Positions 40,093-50,106 of a stretch of 64,000 nt of DNA are shown here, in pieces. Both the position numbers and the translations under genes were made by a program. Numbering within the stretch: the first letter of the stretch is position 1; every line of letters starts with the position of its first letter. The DNA comes from Streptococcus sp. LQJ-218 (GTDB lineage: Bacteria > Bacillota > Bacilli > Lactobacillales > Streptococcaceae), in the NCBI RefSeq assembly GCF_003428885.1, contig NZ_QQRU01000001.1, positions 36,289 to 100,288 on the forward strand, in the 5' to 3' direction. The notes below the pieces were generated by a model that ran no database searches, was not told the origin of the DNA, and worked only from the letters and a program-made list of their open reading frames with translations.

Positions 40093-41031
40093 ATGAAGAA
40101 AAAACTATTGGCTGGTGCCATTACACTATTATCAGTAGCAACTTTAGCAGCTTGTTCGAAAGGTTCAGAAGGGACAGACCTTATCAGCATGAAAGGGGAT
40201 GTCATCACAGAACATCAATTTTATGAGCAAGTGAAAAGCAATCCTTCAGCTCAACAAGTGTTGTTGAACATGACCATCCAAAAAGTATTTGAGAAACAAT
40301 ACGGTTCAGAAGTAGATGACAAAGAAGTCAACGATACTATTGCCGAAGAAGAAAAACAATATGGTGAAAACTACCAACGTGTCTTGTCACAAGCAGGAAT
40401 GACCCTAGAAACACGTAAAGCTCAAATTCGTACAAGTAAATTGGTTGAGTTGGCAGTTAAGAAGGCAGCAGAAGCTGAATTGACAGATGATGCTTATAAG
40501 AAGGCCTATGAAGAGTACACTCCTGATGTGACGGCTCAAATTATCCGTTTGGACAATGAAGACAAGGCCAAAGAAATTCTTGAAAAAGCGAAAGCTAGTG
40601 ATGCAGACTTTGCTCAATTAGCCAAAGATAATTCAACAGATGAGAAAACGAAAGCAAATGGTGGAGAAATCACCTTTGATTCTGCTTCAACAGAAGTACC
40701 AGATCAAGTTAAGAAGGCAGCTTTCGCTTTAGATGTAAACGGTATTTCTGATGTGATTAGCGTTACTGGAACACAAGCCTACAGCAGCCAATATTACATT
40801 GTGAAACTGATTAAGAAAACAGAAAAATCATCTAATATTGACGACTATAAAGAAAAATTAAAAACGGTTATCTTAACTCAAAAACAAAACGACGCATCAT
40901 TTGTTCAAAGTATTATCGGAAAAGAATTGCAAGCAGCCAATATCAAGGTTAAAGATCAAGCCTTCCAAAATATCTTTACCCAATATATTGGTGGTGGAGA
41001 TTCAAGCTCAAGCAGTTCTTCAAAAGAATAA
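40093..41031 (+). CDS. prsA: Foldase lipoprotein PrsA (peptidyl-prolyl isomerase)
   Basis: A 312-aa lipoprotein with signal peptide MKKKLLAGAITLLSVATLAAC; the lipobox LAAC places Cys at residue 21. A parvulin domain lies at about residues 145-240 (ADFAQLAKDNSTDEKT, VKKAAFALDVNG). PrsA folds secreted proteins on the outer side of the membrane. The C-terminus is a Ser-rich tail. AAAGGAG precedes the ATG. The chain is processed by LspA. Confidence 0.95.
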   Translation: MKKKLLAGAITLLSVATLAACSKGSEGTDLISMKGDVITEHQFYEQVKSNPSAQQVLLNMTIQKVFEKQYGSEVDDKEVNDTIAEEEKQYGENYQRVLSQAGMTLETRKAQIRTSKLVELAVKKAAEAELTDDAYKKAYEEYTPDVTAQIIRLDNEDKAKEILEKAKASDADFAQLAKDNSTDEKTKANGGEITFDSASTEVPDQVKKAAFALDVNGISDVISVTGTQAYSSQYYIVKLIKKTEKSSNIDDYKEKLKTVILTQKQNDASFVQSIIGKELQAANIKVKDQAFQNIFTQYIGGGDSSSSSSSKE

Positions 41032-41036
41032 AACAG

Positions 41037-41060
41037 AAAAGAGCCCAGTGCTCTTTTTCT
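41037..41060 (+). terminator. Terminator of prsA
   Basis: AAGAGC ... GCTCTT stem followed by T-rich tail. Confidence 0.8.
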
Positions 41061-41112
41061 TATGAGAAAATCTTCTATCTTAAGGGTAAGAGTTTTTTTC
41101 TTTCGGAAAAAA

Positions 41113-41121
41113 TGGTATAAT
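41113..41121 (+). promoter_or_regulatory. Extended -10 promoter of ftsW
   Basis: TGG followed by TATAAT (41116-41121), about 70 nt before ftsW. Confidence 0.7.
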
Positions 41122-41191
41122 AGCAATCAAAACTAGAAAATAAACGGAATTTGGGAATAATTTCTTTTGTTCTCATTAGATTGGTGATACT

Positions 41192-42415
41192 ATGAAGATT
41201 AGTAAGAGGCACCTATTAAACTATTCTATTCTAGTTCCTTACTTACTTTTATCAATTTTGGGTTTGATTGTAGTCTACTCTACAACCAGTGCCATTCTCA
41301 TCGAAGAAGGAATAAGTACCTTGCAATTGGTTCGAAGTCAGGGAATATTTTGGATATTTAGTTTGATATTGATTGCCTTGATATATAAGCTGAAACTGAA
41401 TTTTTTAAGAAAAGAACGACTTTTATTTATTGTTATGTTTGTTGAGTTGATTCTCTTAGCGCTGGCTCGGCTAATTGGTACGCCAGTCAATGGAGCATAT
41501 GGTTGGATTTCAGTAGGTCCTTTGACCATTCAGCCAGCTGAGTATTTGAAGATTATCATCGTCTGGTACTTGGCCCAACGTTTTTCAAAACAGCAGGATG
41601 AAATTGCTATTTACGACTTTCAAGTTTTAACTCAAAATCAATGGATTCCTCGTGCTTTTAATGATTGGCGCTTTGTCCTACTAGTCATGATAGGCAGTTT
41701 GGCTATTTTCCCAGATTTGGGGAATGCTACTATCTTAGCGCTGGTCGCCTTGATTATGTATACAGTTAGTGGGATTGCTCATCGTTGGTTTATAGCCTTT
41801 ATCGGTGTATTAGTAGGAGTTTCAGCCCTATCCTTATCAGCTATTTCTATGATTGGGGTTGATAAGTTTTCAAAAGTTCCAGTATTTGGTTACGTTGCCA
41901 AGCGTTTCAGTGCCTACTTTAATCCCTTTGCTGATTTGGCAGGAGCTGGTCACCAACTTGCAAATTCCTACTTTGCCATGGTAAATGGTGGTTGGTTTGG
42001 TTTAGGCTTAGGAAATTCAATCGAAAAACGTGGTTATTTACCAGAGGCCCATACAGATTTTGTATTTTCAATTGTTATTGAAGAGTTTGGATTTGTGGGA
42101 GCCAGCTTGATTTTAGCACTTGTCTTTTTCCTGATATTGCGAATCATCCTAGTCGGTATTCGTGCTAAGAATCCCTTTAATTCCATGATGGCGATTGGGG
42201 TTGGGGGGATGATGTTGGTACAGGTCTTTGTCAATATCGGTGGAATTTCTGGTATTATTCCTTCGACAGGAGTAACCTTCCCCTTCTTATCACAAGGGGG
42301 AAACAGTCTTCTAGTCTTGTCTGTAGCCATCGCCTTTGTCTTAAATATTGATGCAAGTGAAAAACGTGCCCAATTATATGAGGAGTTAGACGCTCACTCA
42401 TCAGACAATATGTAG
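41192..42415 (+). CDS. ftsW: Septal peptidoglycan polymerase FtsW
   Basis: A 407-aa SEDS-family glycosyltransferase that polymerises septal peptidoglycan from lipid II with its cognate PBP. About ten transmembrane helices are visible. Family motifs NGAYGWISVGPLTIQPAEYLK near residue 95 and the FPFLSQGGNSLL block near residue 362 are present, along with LPEAHTDFVFSIVIEEFG near residue 280. No strong ribosome site is seen; the ATG is chosen from the conserved N-terminus. Confidence 0.93.
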   Translation: MKISKRHLLNYSILVPYLLLSILGLIVVYSTTSAILIEEGISTLQLVRSQGIFWIFSLILIALIYKLKLNFLRKERLLFIVMFVELILLALARLIGTPVNGAYGWISVGPLTIQPAEYLKIIIVWYLAQRFSKQQDEIAIYDFQVLTQNQWIPRAFNDWRFVLLVMIGSLAIFPDLGNATILALVALIMYTVSGIAHRWFIAFIGVLVGVSALSLSAISMIGVDKFSKVPVFGYVAKRFSAYFNPFADLAGAGHQLANSYFAMVNGGWFGLGLGNSIEKRGYLPEAHTDFVFSIVIEEFGFVGASLILALVFFLILRIILVGIRAKNPFNSMMAIGVGGMMLVQVFVNIGGISGIIPSTGVTFPFLSQGGNSLLVLSVAIAFVLNIDASEKRAQLYEELDAHSSDNM

Positions 42416-42439
42416 AGTTGATAGTGGAAAGGATTAACT

Positions 42440-45136
42440 ATGTCACTTCAAAAATTAGAAAACTATAGTAATAAAGCTGTCGTGCAAGAAGAAGTATTGA
42501 TTTTAACAGAATTGTTAGAAGATATTACTAAAAACATGCTTGCTCCAGAAACTTTTGAAAAAATCATGCAGTTGAAAGAATTGTCAACTCAAGAAGATTA
42601 TCAAGGTTTGAACCAATTAGTTACTAGTCTGACAAATGATGAAATGGCTTATATTTCACGCTATTTCTCTATTTTGCCTCTTTTGATTAATATTTCAGAA
42701 GACGTGGATTTGGCCTATGAAATCAACCATCAAAATAATATCGATCAAGATTATCTTGGGAAATTGTCAACAACTATCAAAATGGTTGCAGAAAAAGAAA
42801 ATGCGGTTGAAATTCTAGAACACTTGAATGTTGTTCCTGTTTTGACAGCCCATCCAACGCAAGTGCAACGTAAGAGTATGTTGGATTTGACTAATCATAT
42901 CCACACCCTCTTGCGTAAGTATCGTGATGTGAAATTAGGCTTGATTAATAAGGAAAAATGGCATAATGATCTCCGTCGTTACATTGAGATTATTATGCAG
43001 ACAGATATGATTCGTGAAAAGAAATTGAAAGTAACCAATGAAATCACGAATGTTATGGAATACTACAATAGTTCATTTCTGAAGGCAGTTCCTCATTTGA
43101 CTGCTGAGTACAAGCGTCTGGCTAAAAAACACGGCTTGGAGTTGAAACATCCAAAACCAATTACCATGGGCATGTGGATTGGTGGAGACCGTGATGGGAA
43201 TCCTTTTGTTACAGCAGATACCTTGAAACAATCTGCTATGACTCAGTGTGAAGTTATCATGAACTACTATGATGAAAAGATTTACCAACTATATCGTGAA
43301 TTCTCCCTCTCAACCAGTATTGTCAATGTGAGCAAGCAAGTCAGAGAAATGGCGCGTCAATCCAAGGATAACTCGATCTACCGCGAAAAAGAGCTGTATC
43401 GTCGTGCCTTGTTTGATATTCAATCAAAAATCCAAGCAACAAAAACTTATCTCATTGAAGATAAGGAAGTTGGGGATCGCTATGAAACAGCCATTGATTT
43501 TTATAAGGATTTAATTACCATTCGTGATTCCCTCATGGAAAATAAGGGTGAAGCACTGATTTCTGGTGATTTTGTTGAGTTGATTCAGGCAGTTGAAATT
43601 TTTGGTTTCTATTTGGCATCTATTGACATGCGTCAAGATTCTAGTGTTCATGAAGCTTGTGTAGCGGAACTCTTGAAATCAGCAGGTATTCATTCGTATT
43701 ATAGTGAACTCAGTGAAGAAGAAAAATGCAAGCTCCTTTTGAAAGAATTAGAAGAAGATCCAAGAATTCTTTCTGCCACTCACGTTGAAAAATCAGAGTT
43801 ACTTGAAAAAGAATTAGCTATCTTTAAAGCTGCTCGTAAGTTGAAAGATAAGTTGGGAGATGATGTCATTCGTCAGACTATCATTTCACATGCGACAAGT
43901 GTATCTGATATGCTAGAATTGGCTATCTTGCTAAAAGAAGTAGGGTTAGTTGATAAAGAAAGAGCCCGTGTCCAAATTGTTCCTCTCTTTGAAACAATTG
44001 AGGACTTAGACCACTCAGAAGAAACCATGAGAGAATACCTTTCTCTTCCTCTTGCTAAGAAATGGATTGCTTCACGTAATAACTACCAAGAAATCATGCT
44101 TGGTTACTCTGATAGTAATAAAGATGGTGGCTACCTATCATCCTGTTGGACTCTCTACAAAGCTCAACAACAATTGACTGCTATTGGAGATGAATTTGGC
44201 GTTAAGGTTACCTTCTTCCATGGCCGTGGTGGGACTGTCGGTCGTGGTGGTGGACCAACTTATGAAGCCATCACCTCTCAACCACTCAAGTCTATCAAGG
44301 ATCGTATCCGTTTGACGGAGCAAGGAGAAGTAATTGGGAATAAATACGGTAACAAAGACGCAGCTTACTATAACCTTGAAATGTTAGTATCTGCAGCCAT
44401 TAACCGTATGATTACGCAGAAGAAGAGCGATACAAATACCTCAAATCGTTATGAAGCCATCATGGACCAAGTAGTGGACCGTAGTTACGATATCTACCGT
44501 GATTTGGTCTTTGGAAATGAACATTTCTATGACTATTTCTTTGAGTCCAGTCCGATTAAGGCTATCTCAAGCTTTAATATCGGTTCTCGTCCAGCAGCTC
44601 GTAAGACCATTACAGAAATCGGTGGTTTGCGTGCTATCCCTTGGGTATTCTCATGGTCGCAAAGTCGCGTCATGTTCCCTGGCTGGTATGGGGTTGGTTC
44701 AAGCTTCAAGGAATTTATTGATAAAAATCCAGAGAATATCGCTATCCTACGAGATATGTACCAAAACTGGCCTTTCTTCCAATCGCTTCTTTCAAATGTC
44801 GACATGGTCTTGTCAAAATCAAATATGAATATTGCTTTTGAATATGCCAAACTGTGTGAGGATGAAGAAGTAAAAGCAATCTATGAGACTATTTTAAATG
44901 AATGGCAAGTTACCAAGGAAGTTATCTTGGCTATCGAAGGTTATGATAAACTTTTGGCTGAAAATCCATATCTAAAAGCGAGTTTGGATTACCGTATGCC
45001 TTACTTTAATATCCTCAACTATATCCAGTTGGAGTTGATTAAACGTCAACGTCGAGGAGAATTATCTAGCGACCAAGAAAAATTAATCCATACAACCATC
45101 AACGGAATTGCGACAGGATTGCGTAATTCAGGCTGA
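42440..45136 (+). CDS. ppc: Phosphoenolpyruvate carboxylase
   Basis: This enzyme carboxylates PEP to oxaloacetate, filling the aspartate/oxaloacetate pool. It is 898 aa, the normal bacterial length. Catalytic motifs are [12 protein letters not shown] near residue 136, [11 protein letters not shown] near residue 555 and [14 protein letters not shown] near residue 592. The gene lies 24 nt after ftsW and ends the unit before a terminator. Confidence 0.97.
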   Translation: MSLQKLENYSNKAVVQEEVLILTELLEDITKNMLAPETFEKIMQLKELSTQEDYQGLNQLVTSLTNDEMAYISRYFSILPLLINISEDVDLAYEINHQNNIDQDYLGKLSTTIKMVAEKENAVEILEHLNVVPVLTAHPTQVQRKSMLDLTNHIHTLLRKYRDVKLGLINKEKWHNDLRRYIEIIMQTDMIREKKLKVTNEITNVMEYYNSSFLKAVPHLTAEYKRLAKKHGLELKHPKPITMGMWIGGDRDGNPFVTADTLKQSAMTQCEVIMNYYDEKIYQLYREFSLSTSIVNVSKQVREMARQSKDNSIYREKELYRRALFDIQSKIQATKTYLIEDKEVGDRYETAIDFYKDLITIRDSLMENKGEALISGDFVELIQAVEIFGFYLASIDMRQDSSVHEACVAELLKSAGIHSYYSELSEEEKCKLLLKELEEDPRILSATHVEKSELLEKELAIFKAARKLKDKLGDDVIRQTIISHATSVSDMLELAILLKEVGLVDKERARVQIVPLFETIEDLDHSEETMREYLSLPLAKKWIASRNNYQEIMLGYSDSNKDGGYLSSCWTLYKAQQQLTAIGDEFGVKVTFFHGRGGTVGRGGGPTYEAITSQPLKSIKDRIRLTEQGEVIGNKYGNKDAAYYNLEMLVSAAINRMITQKKSDTNTSNRYEAIMDQVVDRSYDIYRDLVFGNEHFYDYFFESSPIKAISSFNIGSRPAARKTITEIGGLRAIPWVFSWSQSRVMFPGWYGVGSSFKEFIDKNPENIAILRDMYQNWPFFQSLLSNVDMVLSKSNMNIAFEYAKLCEDEEVKAIYETILNEWQVTKEVILAIEGYDKLLAENPYLKASLDYRMPYFNILNYIQLELIKRQRRGELSSDQEKLIHTTINGIATGLRNSG

Positions 45137-45144
45137 TACCTATT

Positions 45145-45175
45145 AAACTTCCTCTTTTCTATAGGGGAAGTTTTT
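45145..45175 (+). terminator. Terminator of ftsW-ppc
   Basis: AACTTCC(TC) ... GGGGAAGTT stem plus five T. Confidence 0.85.
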
Positions 45176-45204
45176 GAATAGTTCAAAAAAATGCTAAAAG
45201 AGTC

Positions 45205-45232
45205 TTGACAAGTACTTGAAAAATGATATAAT
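45205..45232 (+). promoter_or_regulatory. Promoter of the T-box/trpXYZ operon
   Basis: Consensus TTGACA (45205-45210) and TATAAT (45227-45232) with 16-nt spacing and TGA before the -10. Confidence 0.85.
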
Positions 45233-45238
45233 TTAACC

Positions 45239-45476
45239 ATTCAGAAAAGTAATCATACAAACTTTTTAGAGAGTCTGTGGTAGCTGAAAACAGATAAGTG
45301 TTGATGATGAAAATTGGGCTGAATGTTATGTAGAATTTGAAATCATAAAAATTCGGTGAGCACACCTTACAGTGCATCTCGTTATTGCGAGACAGAGTGA
45401 TAGGGAAATTCCCTATAATTGAGGTGGTACCGCGCATCGACGTCCTCACACAAGTTTTTTGTGTGAGGACTTTTTT
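45239..45476 (+). ncRNA. T-box riboswitch, tryptophan specifier
   Basis: The leader holds the T-box sequence TGAGGTGGTACCGCG (about 45420-45434), preceded by stem I. A TGG codon at 45315-45317 followed by a purine is the probable specifier, i.e. tRNA-Trp sensing. A strong terminator follows (GTCCTCACACAA ... TTGTGTGAGGAC, then six T, 45442-45476). Uncharged tRNA-Trp would favour the antiterminator and turn on the downstream transporter, which is of the TrpXYZ type assigned to Trp uptake in streptococci by T-box comparative work. Confidence 0.93.
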
Positions 45477-45489
45477 GATGGAGGTTAGT

Positions 45490-45525
45490 ATGGAAAGAAA
45501 ACGATGGCGTCGCTTGTTGAGATAA
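45490..45525 (+). CDS. 11-aa leader peptide ORF with a Trp codon
   Basis: ATG at 45490 with the strong TGGAGG ribosome site 5 nt upstream encodes MERKRWRRLLR and then TAA. It has one Trp codon (TGG 45505-45507) and five Arg. It lies between the T-box terminator and trpX, ending 36 nt before trpX. A second regulatory layer (leader peptide or translational coupling) is possible, but no function is shown. Confidence 0.5.
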   Translation: MERKRWRRLLR

Positions 45526-45561
45526 GTGAAGTATTTTAAAGGAATAAAAAGGAGAAATAGA

Positions 45562-46557
45562 ATGAAAAATAAACGATTAATTGGAATTATCGCTGCCTTA
45601 GCAGTCTTAGTAGCAGGAAGTTTGATTTATTCTTCAATGAATAAACCAGAAGCTAAAAATGAAAAGAAAGTTGCCAAAGTTGGTGTCCTTCAGTTTGTGA
45701 GCCATCCCTCTCTTGACTTAATTTATAAAGGGATTCAAGATGGACTTGCAGAAGAAGGATATAAAGATGATCAAGTTAAAATCGACTTTATGAACTCAGA
45801 AGGTGACCAAAGTAAGGTTGCGACAATGAGTAAACAATTGGTTGCAAATGGCAATGACTTGGTTGTTGGTATTGCAACACCAGCTGCTCAAGGTTTGGCT
45901 AGTGCAACAAAAGACCTACAGGTTATTATGTCTGCTATTACAGACCCAATCGGTGCGAACTTGGTTAAAGATTTGAAAAAACCAGGTGGCAATATTACAG
46001 GAGTATCTGACCACAACCCAGCTCAACAACAAGTTGAACTCATCAAAGCTTTGACACCAAATGTGAAAACAATCGGAGCTCTTTACTCAAGCAGCGAAGA
46101 CAATTCCAAAACTCAGGTCGAAGAATTTAAGGCTTATGCTGAAAAAGCAGGTTTGACTGTCGAAACATTTGCAGTTCCTTCAACAAATGAAATTGCTTCA
46201 ACCGTTAACGTTATGACTAGCAAGGTCGATGCTATCTGGGTTCCAATTGATAACACTATTGCATCAGCCTTTTCAACAGTTGTATCAAGTAACCAATCAG
46301 CTAAAAAACCAATTTATCCAAGTGCGACTGCCATGGTAGAAGCAGGTGGTTTGGCATCAGTTGTAGTTGACCAACATGATCTTGGTGTGGCAACTGGTAA
46401 AATGATTGCTCAAGTCTTGAAAGGTGCTAAACCAGCTGATACTCCAGTCAATGTCTTTTCAACTGGTAAGTCAGTAATTAACAAAAAATTGGCACAAGAG
46501 CTAGGTATTACGATTCCTGAATCTGTTCTAAAAGAAGCAGGACAAGTGATTGAATAA
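45562..46557 (+). CDS. trpX: ABC transporter substrate-binding protein, tryptophan type (TrpX)
   Basis: A 331-aa solute-binding protein of the ABC_sub_bind family. An N-terminal hydrophobic segment (about residues 6-24) is followed by a linker and the binding domain from about residue 38 (VAKVGVLQFVSHPSLDLI). There is no lipobox Cys, so it is likely held by an uncleaved anchor. The ATG at 45562 has AAGGAG before it; the upstream in-frame GTG at 45526 abuts the leader peptide stop. Tryptophan specificity is inferred from the upstream T-box. Confidence 0.88.
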   Translation: MKNKRLIGIIAALAVLVAGSLIYSSMNKPEAKNEKKVAKVGVLQFVSHPSLDLIYKGIQDGLAEEGYKDDQVKIDFMNSEGDQSKVATMSKQLVANGNDLVVGIATPAAQGLASATKDLQVIMSAITDPIGANLVKDLKKPGGNITGVSDHNPAQQQVELIKALTPNVKTIGALYSSSEDNSKTQVEEFKAYAEKAGLTVETFAVPSTNEIASTVNVMTSKVDAIWVPIDNTIASAFSTVVSSNQSAKKPIYPSATAMVEAGGLASVVVDQHDLGVATGKMIAQVLKGAKPADTPVNVFSTGKSVINKKLAQELGITIPESVLKEAGQVIE

Positions 46558-46564
46558 TCTGTAA

Positions 46565-46597
46565 TGGAGGAGTTGGGGACATCTCCTCCAATTTTTT
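46565..46597 (+). terminator. Intercistronic hairpin between trpX and trpY
   Basis: TGGAGGAG ... CTCCTCCA (8 bp, 10-nt loop) followed by six T. Probably a partial terminator giving more binding protein than permease. Confidence 0.8.
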
Positions 46598-46632
46598 ACA
46601 AAAGAAATCGTATAGAAAAGGTTAAGAAACAG

Positions 46633-47499
46633 ATGATATTATCTATTATTTCTCAAGGATTTGTCTGGGCAATTCTAGGTCTGGGAATCTTTATGACATT
46701 TAGGATTTTGAACTTTCCAGATATGACGACAGAAGGTTCCTTCCCTCTTGGGGGAGCTGTTGCTGTCACTTTGATAACCAAAGGCGTGAACCCATTTTTA
46801 GCGACACTTGTTGCTGTAGGAGCAGGTTGTTTGGCTGGAATGGCAGCAGGACTTCTTTATACAAAAGGAAAGATCCCAACCTTGCTCTCAGGGATTTTGG
46901 TGATGACTTCTTGTCACTCTATCATGCTCATGATTATGGGACGTGCTAATTTAGGCTTGCTTGGAACCAAGCAAATTCAGGATATTTTGCCTTTTGACTC
47001 GGATTTGAATCAACTCTTGACAGGTTTCATCTTTGTCAGTCTTGTTATTGCCCTCATGCTCTTTTTCTTGGATACTAAACTCGGACAGGCCTATATTGCT
47101 ACAGGTGACAATCCTGATATGGCTAGAAGTTTCGGGATTCATACTGGACGCATGGAGCTTATGGGTTTGATTTTATCAAATGGTGTGATTGCCCTTGCAG
47201 GAGCTCTCATTGCCCAGCAAGAAGGCTATGCTGATGTATCTCGAGGAATAGGGGTTATCGTTGTAGGTCTTGCAAGTTTGATTATTGGGGAAGTTATTTT
47301 CAACAGTTTGAGCTTGGCAGAGCGTTTGGTAACCATCGTTGTAGGTTCTATCGCCTATCAATTCTTAGTGTGGGCAGTTATCGCGCTTGGCTTTAATACA
47401 AGTTACCTTCGTTTGTACAGTGCCTTGATTTTAGCAGTCTGCCTTATGATTCCAACATTTAAGCAAACGATCTTGAAAGGAGCCAAGTTAAGCAAATGA
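46633..47499 (+). CDS. trpY: ABC transporter permease, tryptophan type (TrpY)
   Basis: A 288-aa membrane permease with about eight hydrophobic segments, starting MILSIISQGFVWAILGLGIF and containing RILNFPDMTTEGSFPLGGA near residue 26, as in the permeases paired with ABC_sub_bind proteins. An ATG at 46564 in the same frame lies inside a terminator-like hairpin, so 46633 is preferred, although the ribosome site (AAAAGG) is weak. It overlaps trpZ by 4 nt. Confidence 0.87.
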   Translation: MILSIISQGFVWAILGLGIFMTFRILNFPDMTTEGSFPLGGAVAVTLITKGVNPFLATLVAVGAGCLAGMAAGLLYTKGKIPTLLSGILVMTSCHSIMLMIMGRANLGLLGTKQIQDILPFDSDLNQLLTGFIFVSLVIALMLFFLDTKLGQAYIATGDNPDMARSFGIHTGRMELMGLILSNGVIALAGALIAQQEGYADVSRGIGVIVVGLASLIIGEVIFNSLSLAERLVTIVVGSIAYQFLVWAVIALGFNTSYLRLYSALILAVCLMIPTFKQTILKGAKLSK

Positions 47500-48254
47500 C
47501 AGCAATTGTAGAATTAAAAAATGCAACCAAAGTCGTTAAAAATGGCTTTGATGAAGAAAAGATTATTTTAAATGATGTTTCCTTAGAAATTTTTGAACAG
47601 GATTTCATCACGATTTTAGGTGGAAATGGTGCTGGTAAATCAACTCTCTTTAACACTATTGCAGGAACCTTGTCCTTAACTAGTGGAACTATCCGTATCT
47701 TGGGTGAAGATGTTACCAAGTTTTCACCAGAGAAGAGAGCCAAGTATCTGTCTCGTGTCTTCCAAGATCCAAAGATGGGGACAGCTCCTCGTATGACGGT
47801 AGCTGAAAATCTTTTGATCGCCAAGTTTCGTGGTGAAAAGCGTGGATTGTTACCACGACGCTTGAATAGCTATAAGGATGAGTTTCAGGCAACTATTGAA
47901 AAAGTAGGAAACGGTCTTGAGAAACACTTGAATACACCGATTGAATTCTTATCTGGTGGACAAAGACAGGCTTTGAGTCTCTTGATGGCAACCTTGAAGC
48001 GACCTGAATTACTCTTGTTAGACGAGCATACTGCAGCCCTTGATCCAAAGACCAGTGTGGCCTTGATGGAGTTGACAGATGAATTTGTCAAGAAAGACCA
48101 GCTGACAGCCCTTATGATTACCCACCATATGGAAGATGCTCTTAAGTATGGCAATCGCTTAATTGTCATGAAAGAAGGACGAATTATCCAAGATTTGAAC
48201 CAAGAAGATAAAGGAAAAATGAAAATCTCTGATTATTATCAACTCTTTGAATAA
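47496..48254 (+). CDS. trpZ: ABC transporter ATP-binding protein, tryptophan type (TrpZ)
   Basis: A 252-aa ATPase. Walker A GGNGAGKST near residue 43, signature LSGGQRQAL near residue 151 and Walker B LLLLDEHTAALDP near residue 170 are complete. It energises uptake with TrpX and TrpY. The start overlaps the trpY stop (ATGA). Confidence 0.92.
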   Translation: MTAIVELKNATKVVKNGFDEEKIILNDVSLEIFEQDFITILGGNGAGKSTLFNTIAGTLSLTSGTIRILGEDVTKFSPEKRAKYLSRVFQDPKMGTAPRMTVAENLLIAKFRGEKRGLLPRRLNSYKDEFQATIEKVGNGLEKHLNTPIEFLSGGQRQALSLLMATLKRPELLLLDEHTAALDPKTSVALMELTDEFVKKDQLTALMITHHMEDALKYGNRLIVMKEGRIIQDLNQEDKGKMKISDYYQLFE

Positions 48255-48276
48255 AGTAGGAAAAATGAGTAAAATG

Positions 48277-48321
48277 GTTTACTTTTTTTCTGAAATAAAG
48301 TATACTATATAAAGTAAACTA
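48277..48321 (+). promoter_or_regulatory. Promoter region of dnaG-rpoD with inverted and direct repeats
   Basis: GTTTACTTT (48277-48285) and AAAGTAAAC (48311-48319) form a 9-bp perfect inverted repeat. ATAAAGTATACTAT and ATAAAGTAAACTAT are near-identical direct repeats. TTTACT (48278-48283) and TATACT (48301-48306), spaced 17 nt, look like the promoter, so the repeats overlap both elements and may be an operator. Confidence 0.55.
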
Positions 48322-48343
48322 TGATAACATGGAGGTATTGTGT

Positions 48344-50104
48344 ATGGTTGACAAACAAGTCATTGAAGAAATCAAAAACAATGCCAACATTGTGGAAGTC
48401 ATAGGAGATGTGATTTCTTTACAAAAGGCAGGACGGAACTATCTAGGGCTCTGTCCTTTTCATGGTGAAAAAACACCTTCTTTCAACGTTGTAGAGGACA
48501 AGCAGTTTTACCACTGTTTTGGTTGTGGTCGATCTGGTGATGTCTTTAAGTTCATAGAGGAGTACCAAGGAGTTCCCTTTATGGAGGCTGTCCAAATTTT
48601 AGGTGAGCGTGTTGGGATTGAGGTTGAAAAACCGCTTTATAGTGAGCAGAAGGCAACCTCGCCTCACCAAGCTCTTTATGATATGCATGAGGATGCAGCC
48701 AAATTTTATCATGCTATTCTCATGACAACGACCATAGGGGAAGAAGCCAGAAACTATCTTTATCAGCGTGGTTTGACAGATGAAGTTCTCAAGCATTTTC
48801 GGATTGGTTTAGCACCTCCAGAACGCAACTATCTTTATCAACGTTTGTCCAGTCAGTATCGTGAAGAGGATTTTCTAGACTCAGGTCTGTTTTATCTCTC
48901 GGATGCTAATCAATTTGTAGATACCTTTCACAATCGGATTATGTTTCCCCTGACAAATGACCAGGGAAAAGTCATTGCCTTCTCAGGTCGCATCTGGCAG
49001 AAAACGGATTCACAAACTTCTAAGTATAAAAATAGCCGATCGACTGCAATTTTTAACAAAAGTTACGAATTATATCATATGGATAGGGCAAAAAAATCTT
49101 CTGGAAAAGCCAGTGAGATTTACCTGATGGAAGGGTTCATGGATGTCATTGCAGCCTACCGGACTGGAATCGAAAACGCTGTGGCATCTATGGGAACAGC
49201 CTTGAGTCGGGAGCATGTTGAGCATCTGAAGAGGTTAACCAAGAAGTTGGTTCTTGTTTACGATGGCGATAAGGCTGGGCAAGCTGCGACATTGAAAGCG
49301 CTGGACGAAATTGGTGATATGCCTGTGCAAATCGTCAGCATGCCTGATAACTTGGATCCAGATGAATATCTACAAAAAAATGGTCCAGAAGACTTGGCCT
49401 ATCTATTAACCAAAACTCGTATTAGTCCGATTGAGTTCTACATTCACCACTACAAACCTGAAAATAGTGAAAATCTGCAGGCCCAGATTGAGTTCATTGA
49501 AAAAATAGCTCCCTTAATTGTTCAAGAAAAGTCTATCACTGCTCAAAATAGTTATATACATATTTTAGCTGACAGTCTGGCGTCCTTTGATTATGCCCAG
49601 ATTGAGCAGATTGTGAATGAGAGTCGTCAGGCGCAAAGGCAGAATCGCATAGAAGGAATTTCCAGACCGACGCCAATCACCATGCCAGTCACTAAGCAGC
49701 TATCAGCTATTATGAGGGCAGAAGCCCATCTACTTTATCGAATGATGGAATCTTCCCTTATTTTGAATGATTACCGTTTGCGAGAAGACTTTGCATTTGA
49801 CACACCTGAATTTCAGATCTTATATGACTTACTTGGCCAGTATGGAAATCTTCCTCCAGAAGTTCTAGCAGAACAGACAGAGGAAGTTGAGAGAGCTTGG
49901 TATCAAGTCTTAAATCAGGATTTGCCTACTGAGATGTCACCTCAGGAACTAAGTGAAGTAGAAATGACTCGAAACAAGGCTCTCTTGAATCAGGATAATA
50001 TGAGAATCAAAAAGAAGGTGCAGGAAGCTAGCCATGTAGGTGATACAGACACAGCCTTGGAAGAATTGGAACGTTTAATTTCCCAAAGAAGAAGAATGGA
50101 GTAA
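48344..50104 (+). CDS. dnaG: DNA primase
   Basis: DnaG makes RNA primers at the replication fork. It is 586 aa. An N-terminal CHC2 zinc finger ([11 protein letters not shown] ... FYHCFGCG, about residues 38-66) is followed by the TOPRIM catalytic core ([13 protein letters not shown] near residue 266, [10 protein letters not shown] near residue 307) and a C-terminal helicase-interaction region. The ATG at 48344 follows GGAGG by 7 nt. rpoD begins 2 nt after the stop. Confidence 0.96.
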   Translation: MVDKQVIEEIKNNANIVEVIGDVISLQKAGRNYLGLCPFHGEKTPSFNVVEDKQFYHCFGCGRSGDVFKFIEEYQGVPFMEAVQILGERVGIEVEKPLYSEQKATSPHQALYDMHEDAAKFYHAILMTTTIGEEARNYLYQRGLTDEVLKHFRIGLAPPERNYLYQRLSSQYREEDFLDSGLFYLSDANQFVDTFHNRIMFPLTNDQGKVIAFSGRIWQKTDSQTSKYKNSRSTAIFNKSYELYHMDRAKKSSGKASEIYLMEGFMDVIAAYRTGIENAVASMGTALSREHVEHLKRLTKKLVLVYDGDKAGQAATLKALDEIGDMPVQIVSMPDNLDPDEYLQKNGPEDLAYLLTKTRISPIEFYIHHYKPENSENLQAQIEFIEKIAPLIVQEKSITAQNSYIHILADSLASFDYAQIEQIVNESRQAQRQNRIEGISRPTPITMPVTKQLSAIMRAEAHLLYRMMESSLILNDYRLREDFAFDTPEFQILYDLLGQYGNLPPEVLAEQTEEVERAWYQVLNQDLPTEMSPQELSEVEMTRNKALLNQDNMRIKKKVQEASHVGDTDTALEELERLISQRRRME

Positions 50105-50106
50105 TA

